Shown one piece after another: positions 6,357 to 15,175 of a DNA stretch of 15,175 nucleotides. The DNA comes from Chloromonas sp. AAM2 (lineage: Eukaryota; Chlorophyta; Chlorophyceae; Chlamydomonadales; Chlamydomonadaceae), in assembly GCA_004335635.1 (NCBI GenBank), contig QAXH01005363.1:2502-17676 (forward strand), given 5' to 3'. The stretch's first letter is position 1. Every line of letters starts with the position of its first letter. The notes under the pieces are model-generated. The model worked only from the letters and a program-made list of their open reading frames with translations. It had not been told where the DNA came from and did not search any database. The translations under genes were made by a program, and so were the position numbers.

Positions 6357-9106
6357 CTAGATTGCTTCCTGTTGCTCGGCGCCTGCCAGTGTTTGAAACA
6401 AGCGCACAGGCACCAGGCGAGCGGCTCCTGCACCAAGCAGCCCAGCTGCGACCCCCGCTGGTTCCGCCTGCGGTGGTGCGGGTGGAGGGGTCATGATCAG
6501 TTCAGCAAGAAGCAACGCCTCCTCGCCAATGTGGTCCAAATCGTCACTTGAGTCATCACCAAGGAAGGTGCCAGCCCCGGCAGGCGTCGGGCAGCCATGG
6601 TCACCAAACAGCCCGTCTAAGAGCATCGACGAGTCGTCAGCACTGCTGCTGCCCAGGCTGCAGGTGTGGTGCGGTCCCGTGGGGACAATCCCGCCGCCTG
6701 GGAGATGAAAGGAGTCATCGTTTGCTGCAGCGTTCAGGTCCAGAGGCACGAAACTAGCAGCTCGCCCTGCCACACCAAACAACGCCCCTGGCGAGCTGGT
6801 TGAAGGGGCATCGTCACTAGATTGTGGTGTCCTGCCGTCAGAAGCCCAAGTCTCATGCTTGCCAGCCTGTGTGTCCTCGACCGCGCACAACATGTGAGGT
6901 GCCCCGCTGCTTGCATCCAGAGTGCCCGGGCGAGGCAGGCTGCTGGCTCTGCTTGGCAGCAGAGGGGTTGATGGGCGGTCGTCACCTGCGCTCGACACGT
7001 GCTCGCGTAGTAGGGGTGGTGGGAGGGGCAGTCTGCTCAGGGCCTGCTCGTTGCCTGCATGCCACGGCAGAGCCATGCCGTCAGCAGGCTCTCCTGCACT
7101 GCCCATGCCACCCTCAACATGACCTCCTGTAGAGGACGCTAATGACTGATGGATGGGCGGAGATGCGGCGGCCATAGAGGACTGTGTGTGCCGATCAGTT
7201 AACGAGCTGCTGCTGGGTGGTAGGTAGCCCACAGCGGCCGCTACAGCTGTTTCACTGCCATTGATGGGCTCAGGGGGCAAGAGTGCGTCGGGCGGCTGCT
7301 GAGTCAGCGGTGCCATGGGCTGCATGCGCCCATGCCTGCCCAGCCCCACACCGCCCTCCTGCTGACCCAAGTCTTCATCCTCGTCACTCAGACTGTCGAA
7401 CAGCGCTGCCTGGAGCGCAGGGCTCCATCCGGGGCCACGTGCAGCCATGGGCTGCGCAGCGGGCAGGACAGAGCTGAAAGAATTGCCAACTGGGTGTGCC
7501 TGAGGCTCAGCTAGGGCATCACCGATGTGAAGCACGGGGGAAATGATGGGCAGGACAGGGCCCAAAGCACCTTCCTCGCCAGAAGTAGACTGGAACAGTG
7601 GTGTGAATTCCTGCTGCGCTGCTGCCGCCCGCCCGATCCCGCCCGTTCCCGCCCGCTGCAGTTCCGGATGTGCCCCGCTGGCAGGAGCGGCTGCGCCTTC
7701 ATGCCATGCCTGCAGGAACCCGCGCGCATGGTTCACCCCTGGCAAGGGTGCGCCAAGCACCTGAGCGTACCGCGCCTCAACCAGCATGTCGAGCATGCGG
7801 CTTGCCTCCTGCGCCCGCGACAGGGCAGCTCGATCAATATCTTGGCTGCCTGCGCCACCCACTGCCGCCCCGGACACCCGCTGGCCACTGGCTGGCATGG
7901 GAGCGGCTGCACCGGCTGCCAGCTCCGCCAGTGAAGCGGCCAGTGGCAGCACGCTGGCTGCGGGCAGGTGCCCCCGGGCTGGCGAGAACACCATGAGCTG
8001 GCCGCCCTCCGACGCGTTCCCCGAGCCGCTCAGGCTCGTGCAGGCTGCTGCATTGGTAGCAACGGATTCAAAGGGCTGCATAGCTGGGTCAACGCCTGGT
8101 GCGGGAGTGAACAGGGCCAGTGGCTGGATGGCGTCCGATGTCCGAGTGGCTCCTGAATCCAGGGTTGCGTGGGGCGGCCCACGCGTCACGCTGTCAGGCG
8201 TGTCAAACAGGGGGTTTTGGAACGTGCTTCCTGGCGCATGAAGCCCGTCGTCTGCACCGCTCTCAGCACCCCCATCCAGCTGCAGGCCTGCGGCTGCAAC
8301 GGTGCCTGGTGCTGCCGGGGCCAGGGTAGGACCAAAGGGCGTCTGCGGGTAGCTGCGGCCCCCTTCATCATCCGCGCTGCTGAGTGACACTTGGCGGCTC
8401 AAGTACGGAGGCTGCAGGCTTTCATGTACACCCCGGCTGAAAGACCCAGAACCCGTTTCCTGCCCCGGCCCCCAGCTGCCATGCTCGCCACCCGTTGACC
8501 CGTCCTCGGTAGCGCGGCCGCTCGCCCTCCTGCCGCCCCCCTCCTCTTCCTCCTTGCCCTCCTCCTGCACCAGCGCATCCGCCAGTTGCTGTGCGTGATC
8601 CAGCAACTGCCGGATTCGCTCCCACTTGAGCTGATGCTCTTCCTGACTGCCCTCGGCCATCAGCAGCGGGGACGTGGGCTGTGCGGGCGCGGACGGGGCT
8701 GCTTGCGGGGCTGTGGGCGCATCCGCCTCCCGCTCACCGCCGCCAGCCAGCAGCAGCAGCAGCCGTGACACAGCGGCTTCCAGTGAGCGGAGCGGGGCCG
8801 CAGCCAATGCCTGGTCGCCCGCTGATTCCTGGCCGCCCTGGCCTGTTGAGCGCAGCTGCTCTGCTGCTGTGTCCGGGCCCTCGTCCTCGTCCTTGTCCTC
8901 TTGCTCGTGCTCTGCAGTGTCCCCTGAGGCGCAAGGACTCACAGGTCCCTGTGTCATGTTTCCCACGCTATCGAGTATGTTGTTACGCCTGTTGCCGGTG
9001 CTGGTGGTGGTGGCGCGGTGGTGGGTGAAGGCCGCCAGGCGCCTGACTTGTTCGACCATGCCCTGCAGAGCACTGAGGTCCACAGGCGGGCCGCCCCCCC
9101 AAGCAC
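6357..9106 (-). CDS. Gene C, last exon (916 codons with stop)
   Basis: It starts after gttactgctgcag (phase 1, Gly-Ala-Trp-Gly) and ends at TAG 6359-6357. In order: a short helical start (LSALQGMVEQVRRLAAF); an acidic stretch (EQEDKDEDEGPD); a Leu-rich helix (SLEAAVSRLLLLLAGG); an amphipathic, probably coiled-coil segment (KWERIRQLLDHAQQLADAL) leading into a Glu-rich run; then ~600 residues of disordered Ala/Ser/Pro/Gly sequence; a helical patch near 7740-7830 (ALSRAQEASRMLDMLVEARY); and a C-terminal acidic-hydrophobic region (DDSSDDLDHIGEEALLLAEL). Seven short xLF motifs are spread along it. One uninterrupted frame of this size in GC-rich DNA, joined in phase to the previous exon, is good evidence for coding. 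Confidence 0.7.
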
Positions 9107-12100
9107 CTGCAGCAGTAACCCAACAGTCCTGTGTCTGTCCACTATGTTTTTAACGTACATGCCTAATGATTTCATTGTACGATCGGTTGGATGCGTTTAT
9201 GGGTTGAATGCAAGGTCAGCAGGGTCACCGTGGCTATGCATGCAAGCACCGCTCTGAACCAGCGACAGACCAAGAGAGCAATCTCAACCAGCATCCTTTA
9301 TTTCAATGCCTCAAACCCTTGGTGCCAACCTGGCACTGCAGATACATTCTCATGTCTTTGCCTGCTTTGCTGCCGTCCCGTTGGCATCACAACAGCCTTG
9401 AAGGCATTCACCATCTTGAGTTATTGGGTAGGTAGCTGCTTCACAACCTTGCGTCTCCGCCTCCTGTGATAGCCTCTCCATCGTCCACCAGTATACCAAT
9501 GTATGTATTATAACAGTACGATATACCGCCATTTCATGATACAACAATGCCCTCTGCCCACCTGGCCTCTCAACGAGCACAGAGTGAGCGGGCAGGGACG
9601 CGCTGTCAGTGGCACTGCGGGTGTCCGTGTGCCGGCCGCTGCCTGCCTGCACCTGGCCCTCCCCCTGCCAGGCCGGCCGCTCCCACACCAGCTGCTGCCA
9701 CCCGCAGGCGCCAGGAGCAGCTGCCTCTGACTCCCGTCGGCTGGCAGGCATGCTGCCGTCCCCATGCGAAGCGGCGGTCACCCAGCTAGCATGACTTGCC
9801 GCCCCGCTGCCGCGCCTGACCCCGTCGCCAGCCTCCCCGCCTGGCGGCCCCGCCTCTGCCACGCTTCCATGACGGGCCATCCAGCCGGCAGAGGAGACCG
9901 CTGAGACCTCGCTCGCAAGCACCTCTGGCTGGCATGTTCCATCTGAACAGCCCGTAGAGCGTAGCTCAGCAGCAATGGCCGGTGGCTCTGCTTCTGACCC
10001 ACTTGCATTGCTTGCACGGCGACATTGTGGCAGGGTGTCGCCACCATTCCTGGTGCGTTGGGATTGTGGGGCCGGTGGGGAGGGCCACCCCTCACCTACC
10101 ACGGGCCCTGCATGCGCATTCACCAGTGCTGCTGTGCTGGCCGGGCACCGGTGCGCATTGCCCGCTGCCTCGCCCTGGCTGACAGGGGCTGGCTCAGGCG
10201 CAGTGGCAGGCACTGAGGAATAACCTGCAGGCGTGCCAAGAGTGAGTGAGTGAATGAGTGAGTGAGTGCCTTTGTACATCTGTATCGTCCCGCAAGTGGA
10301 ACAGGAGGTGGCTCAAGCATACATATACAACAACATCATACTCGCACAGGACTGCTGGTGCCAACCCCCAACCACCGTCATCACCTGTGTGTGGCAGTGA
10401 GGACTTATGGCCTGTCATGGGCTGCACCGGAATCCCGCCCGTGCTCACACCCAGTCGCCAGCCGACCCCCGAGCTGCCATGGGCCGGTGACCGCAAAGGT
10501 GGCAACTCCTCCTGCCCCACTTCAGGCGCCCTGTCGCCCCCCTGGCTCGCTCCCGCCCTCCATCCCGCCACCGCCTCCACCGTCAAGCGGGGAGCAGTGG
10601 GCTGCAAGGCAGCGGAGGCGGGAAGAGGCAGTATGCCGGCACCACCCAGCGCCACCCCGGAAGATGCCAGCTCTCCGGGCAGTGCCTGGGGCCCCTCCTC
10701 TGCCTTGTGCGGCTCACATGCACCGGGCGTGGCGGCCGGGCGGGCAGCCAACACATGGGTACCCTTGGCTGGGCCGCCCAGCTCCCACCCCAGGCGGGCC
10801 CCCCGCTCTGTAGGCGGGTCATGCGGTCTGCCCAGCTCAGCACCGGCCACAGCCGCTCCAGCACCTGTCACAGTGACCAGACCAGGCTCATTGGCAGAGC
10901 CCAGCTCAGCACCTGTCAGAGCGAACAGACCAGGCTCACTGGCAGAGCCCAGCCTGGGCGATACCAGTCGGGCTGCACCATCTGACGTGCCTTCCCGTCG
11001 GCTTCCTTCATGCCTGCCCCACCCCTGCTCCTCTGACCCAGCCTCACTGCCGCTGTTGCCGTCCCTGCCCCAAGGCGGGTTGCCTTCATCATACACCTCC
11101 GTCTCGGGCACCATGCACGCGCCCGGCCCTGTGTCTGCAACGCCTGCCTGGCTCGGGATAGGCCTCCCAGCTTGCCACGCCTCATCAAGAGTCACTCGAG
11201 CAAGCGGCACCGCACTCGACCCAGCTACAGCAGCGGCACTGGCTGCACCCCGCAACAGCGCAGGGCCGGCGCTTACGGCTTGACATGCTCCAGCCGTTGA
11301 GGCAGGCGGCGGTGGTGCCTCGTGCGGTGGGGTGCTTCCTGATTTGGCCCAAAGTGCGGCGCCAATGGTCGTGTTGCCCGTAGATCCACCCAGCCGCCAG
11401 CCCGTGCCTGCGGCCGCAACCCGAGGCGAGGACGGGCCAGGGGCGTGGGCCCCCTCGCCCTTTGCGGCCTCCTGTTGAGTGGCCCTGCTGATCCCCGCCT
11501 CCTCCAAGCCACCACCACCACCACCACCACCATCACCGCCGCCATCCCCACTGCCATCTCCCCTCCCACCACAACCGCCGCCGCCGCCACCACCACCATC
11601 CCCACCACCACTGGCATTGCTGTCGCGCCTGCATGCCATGCTACCCAGTCGGCTGGCGGTCGCCCCTCCCCCACTGCCTGTTGACAGCATGCGGCCCAGC
11701 AGGCCGGAGCCGCTCCTACTCCTACCACCGTCCCCTAGCTTCCACCCCAGACCAGACGCACAAGCGGATGGGGAGGTCAATGCGCCTGACTCACAACCAG
11801 GACTGTCAGCATGTGGTGATGCAGGACGGGGACAGCCTGCGGGACTGCTACCCCTGCCGTCACTCCCCAGCTTCCATCCCAGTCCCGAATTGCCGGAAAC
11901 TGGCGAGGAGACGTTCCACGCTCCATCATCATTGGCCGGCGGGCCTGATGGAGCCGTCACGGGTCGGGGTGAATTGACTGCACTGCCGGCCTGGCTTCCG
12001 GCCCCCAGCCTCAAGCCCGTGCCAGAGGCGGACACTGAGGGGGAGCAGGGGGCAGGCGGCTCCTGCCGGCTGTCTGTGCGCTCCCAGCCCGGCGTTGCTG

Positions 12101-14116
12101 CTTCAGGCCCCTCATCAATGCCTTGTACATCCATGACCTGCACAACAGGCAAAAGGCAAACATGCATCAGCTGTTGTACAATAGACCAGTTTGTTTACTA
12201 ATACTAATACTAGTACCAGGCTATTACTAGTATTACTGTTGTTCTTGTTCTTGTCTGCATTATTTACTTTGCATTGTCCGCAGGCCAAACCAGTACCGCA
12301 ACCACAGGGCTGCTTGCAGGGTGCATCTGCTGCCTAGCAAATGCTTGACGATCAAACCCGGTTTTTCTGAGTCTATTTTGTGTACGTTGCTAGAAAACCG
12401 ATGAACGATGCTAGGAAACAACATCGACTCGTGTTTGCCCCAGCCGCACCTGCACTGCGCCATGCCCCGTGTCCCCGCACGTGCGGGGGTGCGCTGCCGC
12501 GTCCAGCAGCAGCTGTGTGATGCTCACCAGCGGGGCGGCCAGCGCGCACAGCACCTCGGGTAGCCCAACCGCCTCCGGGGACTGCGCCTGTAACGGGCCA
12601 GGCCAGAGTTTCTGTATCAGCATTGTTCATGTTTTCCTTCCAAGGTGTTGTGGGGCCCCACTCTGTATCAGTTTGGGTCCCATGACAACCGGACAATCTG
12701 TTATCTGCCAGGGTTTTCCAGCCAGATCCATGCTGTTTCCCTGGCAGTTTGCGGATGTGGCCTGTCAAAACAGCGAACCACTATGTGGGCATCGACATGC
12801 ATCTGCATGCTGCATGTTTGCGTGCCCACCATGCAATGTGGTACGCGCTCTTTTAGGGCAGTGCATGTGCATGGGTGCTCCTGGCCCCAGTTGGCGCTCT
12901 TAGCGAGTCAGCCTTACATCATGCTAGTGACTGGGATTGAAATGTCAGTTACGCGGTCATGTCTGGTGAACCGTTTCCTCGCCCATGTGCATTCACCTTG
13001 ACAAGATCCAGATCTATTATCTCCTCGTCCTGTGCAGCTGCGGTCAAAGCCTTGGTGTGGGTGGCTGATGGAGTGGCAGTCGCCTCTTGGCACCCCACCG
13101 CGCTTGCGCCGCCTGTCCCTGTCCCTTGCACGCTGCCACCTGCCAGGCCTGTGGTCACAGCCGTGTGTGGCGAGGGTGCAGCAGCGGGTCCTAGCCCAAC
13201 AGACACCGGCACCCTGCCCCGCTCCAATGCGGGATAGCTGGCCAACCCCACATCGGTCGGTGCCAGTGGGTCTGTGTGCGCGGGGCCGGGCGCCGGGCGG
13301 CTGACTGCGGGGCTAACCAGTGCTGACGCCCGGCCGCAGACGTCAAGCCTGGGGCCGAGCGGCACCCTGCGTCTGCTGCCTGTTGGGCTGGCTGTCAGAC
13401 TGCCGGGGGCACTGCTACTGTACGAGGCCAGTGCGCGGGAGCGCACGGAAGCAAGCCGCAGCGGGGAGAATTGCTCCGGCCGCTCCCGCCCCTCAGTCCC
13501 CGCGCTGCGCCGCCTTCCACGCCCAGCATCCCCTTCCTCCTTTTCGTCCTCAGTCTGTGGTGGCGTCGCCTCCATAATTGCAGGCATGATGCATGCATCC
13601 TCCTCCGTCTCCTGCTGCATGGCAGGCAGCCCCTCCCCTGACAACTCGGCCTCAGTGCATGCATTTCTGGCAGGCGTGTGCCACGCAACACCACCCGCAG
13701 CGGGCTCCAGTGCACTTGTGGGCCCGGGCTCAAGCTCGCCATAGGAGTCTGGCACAACAGGCGGAGGCTCGTTGCTTGCTGCACTGCCCGCATCTGGCTG
13801 CGCCATGGTGGTGGCTGTTGGCACACTGACCGAGTCAGACCCTGCCAACGGGTCTGCTGCCCGGGGCCGTCCCTGCTCGGAAGGTGGGGTGGCCTGGCCT
13901 GGTGCATCTGAGCCCTCGCCTGGGTACGCTGCCTCTTGAACCAGCAATGAGTTGTGGGCAGTAGGCTGCTGACTTAACAAGCTGTGACAGGTGGTTGTGT
14001 CAGTTGTGCCAGCTGTGGCGGTTGTGCTGACTGCGTCAGTTGTGTCAGTTGTGGCAGCCGAGGCTGACAGGAGTGCCTTCGCCATCAGGTGCTCCACAGA
14101 CTGCTGCAGGAACGCC
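6357..14116 (-). CDS. Gene C: C-terminal ~2140 residues of a giant disordered protein (five exons, 5' end missing)
   Basis: Exons on the - strand, in order: 14116-12997, 12587-12450, 12137-10385, 10224-9562 and 9106-6357. The junctions agree in phase: AAG|gtgaat to cgttacag|GCG (phase 0), CAG|gtgcgg to ttgtgcag|GTC (phase 0), ACA-G|gtgatg to cctgcag|GT (phase 1), CCA-G|gtgggc to ctgctgcag|GT (phase 1). The coding length is 6424 nt. The first visible exon begins with the last base of a codon, so the start lies upstream. The product is Ala/Gly/Pro/Ser-rich and mostly disordered, with only a few helix-prone segments: FLQQSVEHLMAKALL at the start, PEVLCALAAPLVSITQLLL in the short exon, and WERIRQLLDHAQQLADAL in the last. 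No catalytic domain is visible. Two motif families stand out: GxGW(R/K/E)LG in the third exon and xLF in the last. It may be a scaffold or transcriptional regulator; the function is unknown. Confidence 0.65.
9107..9561 (-). other. Intron of gene C
   Basis: It starts gtgggc and ends gggttactgctgcag (- strand), phase 1 on both sides. It is AT-richer than the exons and holds stops in all frames near its middle. No other feature was seen. Confidence 0.6.
9562..10224 (-). CDS. Gene C, fourth visible exon (~221 codons)
   Basis: It starts after cacgcctgcag (phase 1, codon G|GT, giving Gly-Tyr-Ser-Ser-Val) and ends LVERP with split Gly (CCA-G|gtgggc). The protein is disordered, Ala/Gly/Ser/Glu-rich, with one aromatic island GWQQLVWERPAWQ that holds three Trp. 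No domain is recognised. Confidence 0.65.
10225..10384 (-). other. Intron of gene C with GAGT microsatellite
   Basis: It starts gtgatg and ends cttggcacgcctgcag (- strand). It is phase 1 on both sides, restoring a Gly codon. An impure (GAGT)n run occupies about 10240-10267 on the + strand, just before the acceptor, so on the - strand it reads as (ACTC)n and forms the pyrimidine-rich tract. Confidence 0.65.
10240..10267. repeat. Impure (GAGT)n microsatellite
   Basis: Repeated GAGT units with one GAAT interruption, inside an intron of gene C near its acceptor. Confidence 0.9.
10385..12137 (-). CDS. Gene C, exon with GxGWxLG motifs (584 codons)
   Basis: It starts after gccttttgcctgttgtgcag with VMDVQGIDEG and ends SSLPHT with split Gly (ACA-G|gtgatg). 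It is entirely low-complexity: Gly/Ser/Ala/Pro-rich, with a long poly-Gly tract (11509-11611), a 16-residue tandem duplication (10859-10954), and six copies of GxGW(R/K/E)LG or its GTGLRLG variant. Open frames on the opposite strand here are by-products of GC-rich sequence. Confidence 0.7.
10859..10954 (-). repeat. 48-bp tandem duplication (16 residues)
   Basis: Units 10859-10906 and 10907-10954 are about 90 percent identical. They encode LGSASEPGLFALTGAE and LGSANEPGLVTVTGAG, in frame inside the gene C exon. Confidence 0.85.
11509..11611 (-). repeat. CCN-rich tract coding poly-Gly
   Basis: On the + strand this is CCA/CCG triplets; on the coding strand it is GGN, giving two runs of about eight Gly separated by Asp, Ser, Arg and Cys. 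It is a low-complexity, flexible linker in gene C. Confidence 0.9.
12138..12449 (-). other. Intron of gene C with an AT-rich hairpin
   Basis: It starts gtgcgg and ends ttttgcctgttgtgcag (- strand). It is phase 0. It contains a perfect 11-bp inverted repeat, taatactagta (12205-12215) and tactagtatta (12225-12235), with a 9-base loop, followed by a short TTG/TTC tract. Confidence 0.6.
12450..12587 (-). CDS. Gene C, 46-codon exon
   Basis: It starts after ggcctggcccgttacag and ends GCAGTGCAG|gtgcgg, phase 0 at both ends. The protein segment (AQSPEAVGLPEVLCALAAP, then LVSITQLLLDAAAHP) is helix-prone and Leu/Ala-rich, unlike the disordered neighbours. It may belong to a short folded or alpha-solenoid-like element together with the start of the previous exon. 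It is supported by splice signals and phase on both sides. Confidence 0.6.
12588..12996 (-). other. Intron of gene C
   Basis: On the - strand it starts gtgaat and ends ggcctggcccgttacag. It is phase 0 on both sides. I see no other feature. Confidence 0.6.
12997..14116 (-). CDS. Gene C, first visible exon (373 codons)
   Basis: It starts after tactttgtgcacag (phase 2, codon ..|G) and ends EEIIDLDLVK|gtgaat. It opens with a helix-prone segment (AFLQQSVEHLMAKALL), then a Thr-rich tract made of a 9-bp repeat. A long disordered Pro/Ser/Ala/Glu region follows, with a basic patch GRGRRRSAGTEGRERPEQ and a second one, TGSRRRVPLGPR. The acidic-hydrophobic end DEEIIDLDLVK resembles a short interaction motif (for example SUMO-interacting type, hydrophobic residues beside acids), which is inference. 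The frame stays open for about 50 bases beyond the chosen acceptor, so the boundary could lie slightly upstream. Confidence 0.65.
13991..14058 (-). repeat. 9-bp degenerate repeat coding Thr-rich tract
   Basis: The motif tcagttgtg (+ strand) recurs with 9-base periodicity, with clear copies of cagttgtg at 14001, 14037 and 14046. It encodes Thr-Thr-Asp/Ala units near the N-terminal side of the first visible gene C exon. Confidence 0.7.
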
Positions 14117-15175
14117 CTGTGCACAAAGTAGATGACCAGGGTTGTTTCTAAATGCTGAGAATCAAATCAGCGCACTAACGGTTTCTAAGTTTTTCTTAAG
14201 TATTGAGCACGTTTTCATCGGTTTGTGTCCCTTTCTCGCTGTTGTTTTTCTGGTTTCTTCTTGCTGGTTGTTCAAGTGGGTAGGCATTGTTATGTTTCCC
14301 GACGTACACCTCACGTTTGGCCAGAGGGGGGGACTGGGACCCACCCACCCCTAACAGCCCAAGTACAGGTCCATGACAGACTTTGAGTGTGCCATTGTGC
14401 CCAGTCTCATAAGGGCTTTCCACTGCACTACTGAAAACAAAGAACTCTTCAGGTTTTAAGTCAGCTCCCAGGGTCAGAGTCCTTGCCGGCATGAGGCACG
14501 CCGATCGGTTACTGGCCGTTTTCGGACCCTAAGGCCCATCCAACATTCAAATATGGCATTGCGCAGCTCAGAATAAGCCCGTCACAATGACATATTCAGA
14601 TCATGATCCTGACTTGCAGTTGGCCTGCAAATCGATTGAGCTATCATATTTCCTTGTACACCCCTGACCCCCCCCTAGACTCCCCAGTTCCTGACCAGCT
14701 CAGAATGGCCCAGAACCTGAATGTGAGGTCCCTGGGGGTGTCCAGGCCATTGCCGTGAAAAAACTGAGCTGCTCCCGTTAACGGTTAGAAGATATACACA
14801 TATTTTCCCTGATCCAAACTCTACCCCACATGCCAACAGCCTATGCCAAACGGTCATTTCCTATCTGAACTCGTAGATGCCAGGAGCTTTGCCGATGCCA
14901 GCTTTTGCGACTGTCTGTGCATATCATATCGTGCTTGCCAATCAATTCTTGCGCCTTAACGTGGCCCGGATGGCCCGAAACCAACCATGGGCATCAGGGT
15001 TTGCACCCAAACCGCAACCTTGCCAGAGCAACCTTGCCAATGGCTTTGCATGTGATTGCGACACCATCCCGCGCATATGACGCGATGTGCAACTCTTCAA
15101 GACTGCCAACCTTGTGGTGCTCCATGCGCCCATCACAGCCCTTCTGCCCTGCCTGCACCCTACTTGTAGAAAGCA
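14117..15175. other. Presumed upstream intron or flank of gene C
   Basis: Frames on both strands are short and poor in coding bias up to about 15110. Small repeats only: gcaaccttgcca at 15014-15025 and 15028-15039, and a C-run at 14670-14676. Because the next gene C exon starts in mid-codon, this stretch is best read as intron, with an acceptor at 14117-14119 on the - strand. Confidence 0.45.
15111..15175 (-). CDS. Candidate upstream exon of gene C (partial, weak)
   Basis: On the - strand the frame reads ...QGRRAVMGAWSTT and then AG|gttggc, a phase 2 donor. This is exactly what the next exon (..|G GCG TTC) needs, restoring Arg. The donor type AAG|gttgg also appears at the gene A exon ending 772. 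The intron would be about 1 kb. Nothing else supports it, and the exon runs off the window. Confidence 0.2.

Larger units (their letters stand above)
10449..12023 (-). repeat. Six dispersed copies coding GxGW(R/K/E)LG
   Basis: Copies on the - strand, from N- to C-terminus: GTGLRLG 12023-12003, GLGWKLG 11885-11865, GLGWKLG 11753-11733, GTGWRLG 11408-11388, RLGWELG 10796-10776, GVGWRLG 10469-10449. Codon choice differs between copies and flanks are unrelated apart from a preceding Ser/Ala-Gly and trailing Gly/Ser. The motif itself therefore appears to be what is kept, rather than a recent DNA duplication. Confidence 0.75.

Noticed and set aside
10258..11283. Long open frame of 341 codons on the + strand
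   Set aside because: It lies wholly opposite the gene C exon, is Pro/Ser/Ala-rich, and has no splice or context support. GC-rich low-complexity exons keep the opposite strand open by chance.
14196..14492. 98-codon open frame on the - strand upstream of gene C
   Set aside because: It has no phase-compatible donor that I can find and no algal codon bias. It is read as intron or flank.

Overview
The window looks like nuclear DNA of a green alga, most likely a chlorophycean in the Chlamydomonas/Haematococcus group. Coding is split by short GT-AG introns with pyrimidine-rich acceptors. Exons are GC-rich with many G/C third positions and encode long Ala/Gly/Pro/Ser/Gln-rich low-complexity protein. 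CAG and GTT microsatellites are frequent, and a TGTAA-type polyadenylation signal lies behind one gene. I see no operons, rRNA, tRNA, CRISPR or phage features. The taxon is inferred from style, not from a recognised marker gene.

Three protein genes can be supported. (A) 1-1154, + strand: the 3' part of a gene whose first visible exon carries a pure (CAG)20 / poly-Gln tract. Three exons join in one frame. A possible last exon (1226-1363) runs into a (TTG)13 tract. (B) 2461-3832, + strand: a three-exon gene for about 365 residues, rich in Ser/Thr/Tyr with short aromatic motifs. It could be a ciliary or microtubule-associated protein, but this is not established. (C) 14116-6357, - strand: five exons with mutually compatible splice phases. 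They encode the last ~2140 residues of a giant, mostly disordered protein whose 5' end lies beyond the right part of the window. B and C converge on a non-coding stretch of about 2.5 kb.

Region by region: 1-1363 gene A; 1364-2460 non-coding with GTT and CGTAGA-type repeats; 2461-3832 gene B; 3833-6356 intergenic, including an AT-richer ~1 kb patch (4174-5166) with inverted terminal motifs that looks like a degenerate non-autonomous transposon, then a few hairpins and short direct repeats; 6357-14116 gene C; 14117-15175 presumed intron of gene C, with a weak candidate upstream exon at the very end.

The most interesting observation is in gene C. Its 584-codon exon carries six scattered copies of a Gly-x-Gly-Trp-(Arg/Lys/Glu)-Leu-Gly motif embedded in disordered sequence, and its last exon carries seven short x-Leu-Phe motifs, several next to acidic clusters. 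This layout suggests a scaffold or regulator that docks several copies of a partner. I recognise no catalytic domain in any of the three genes, and nothing indicates that they act in one pathway.
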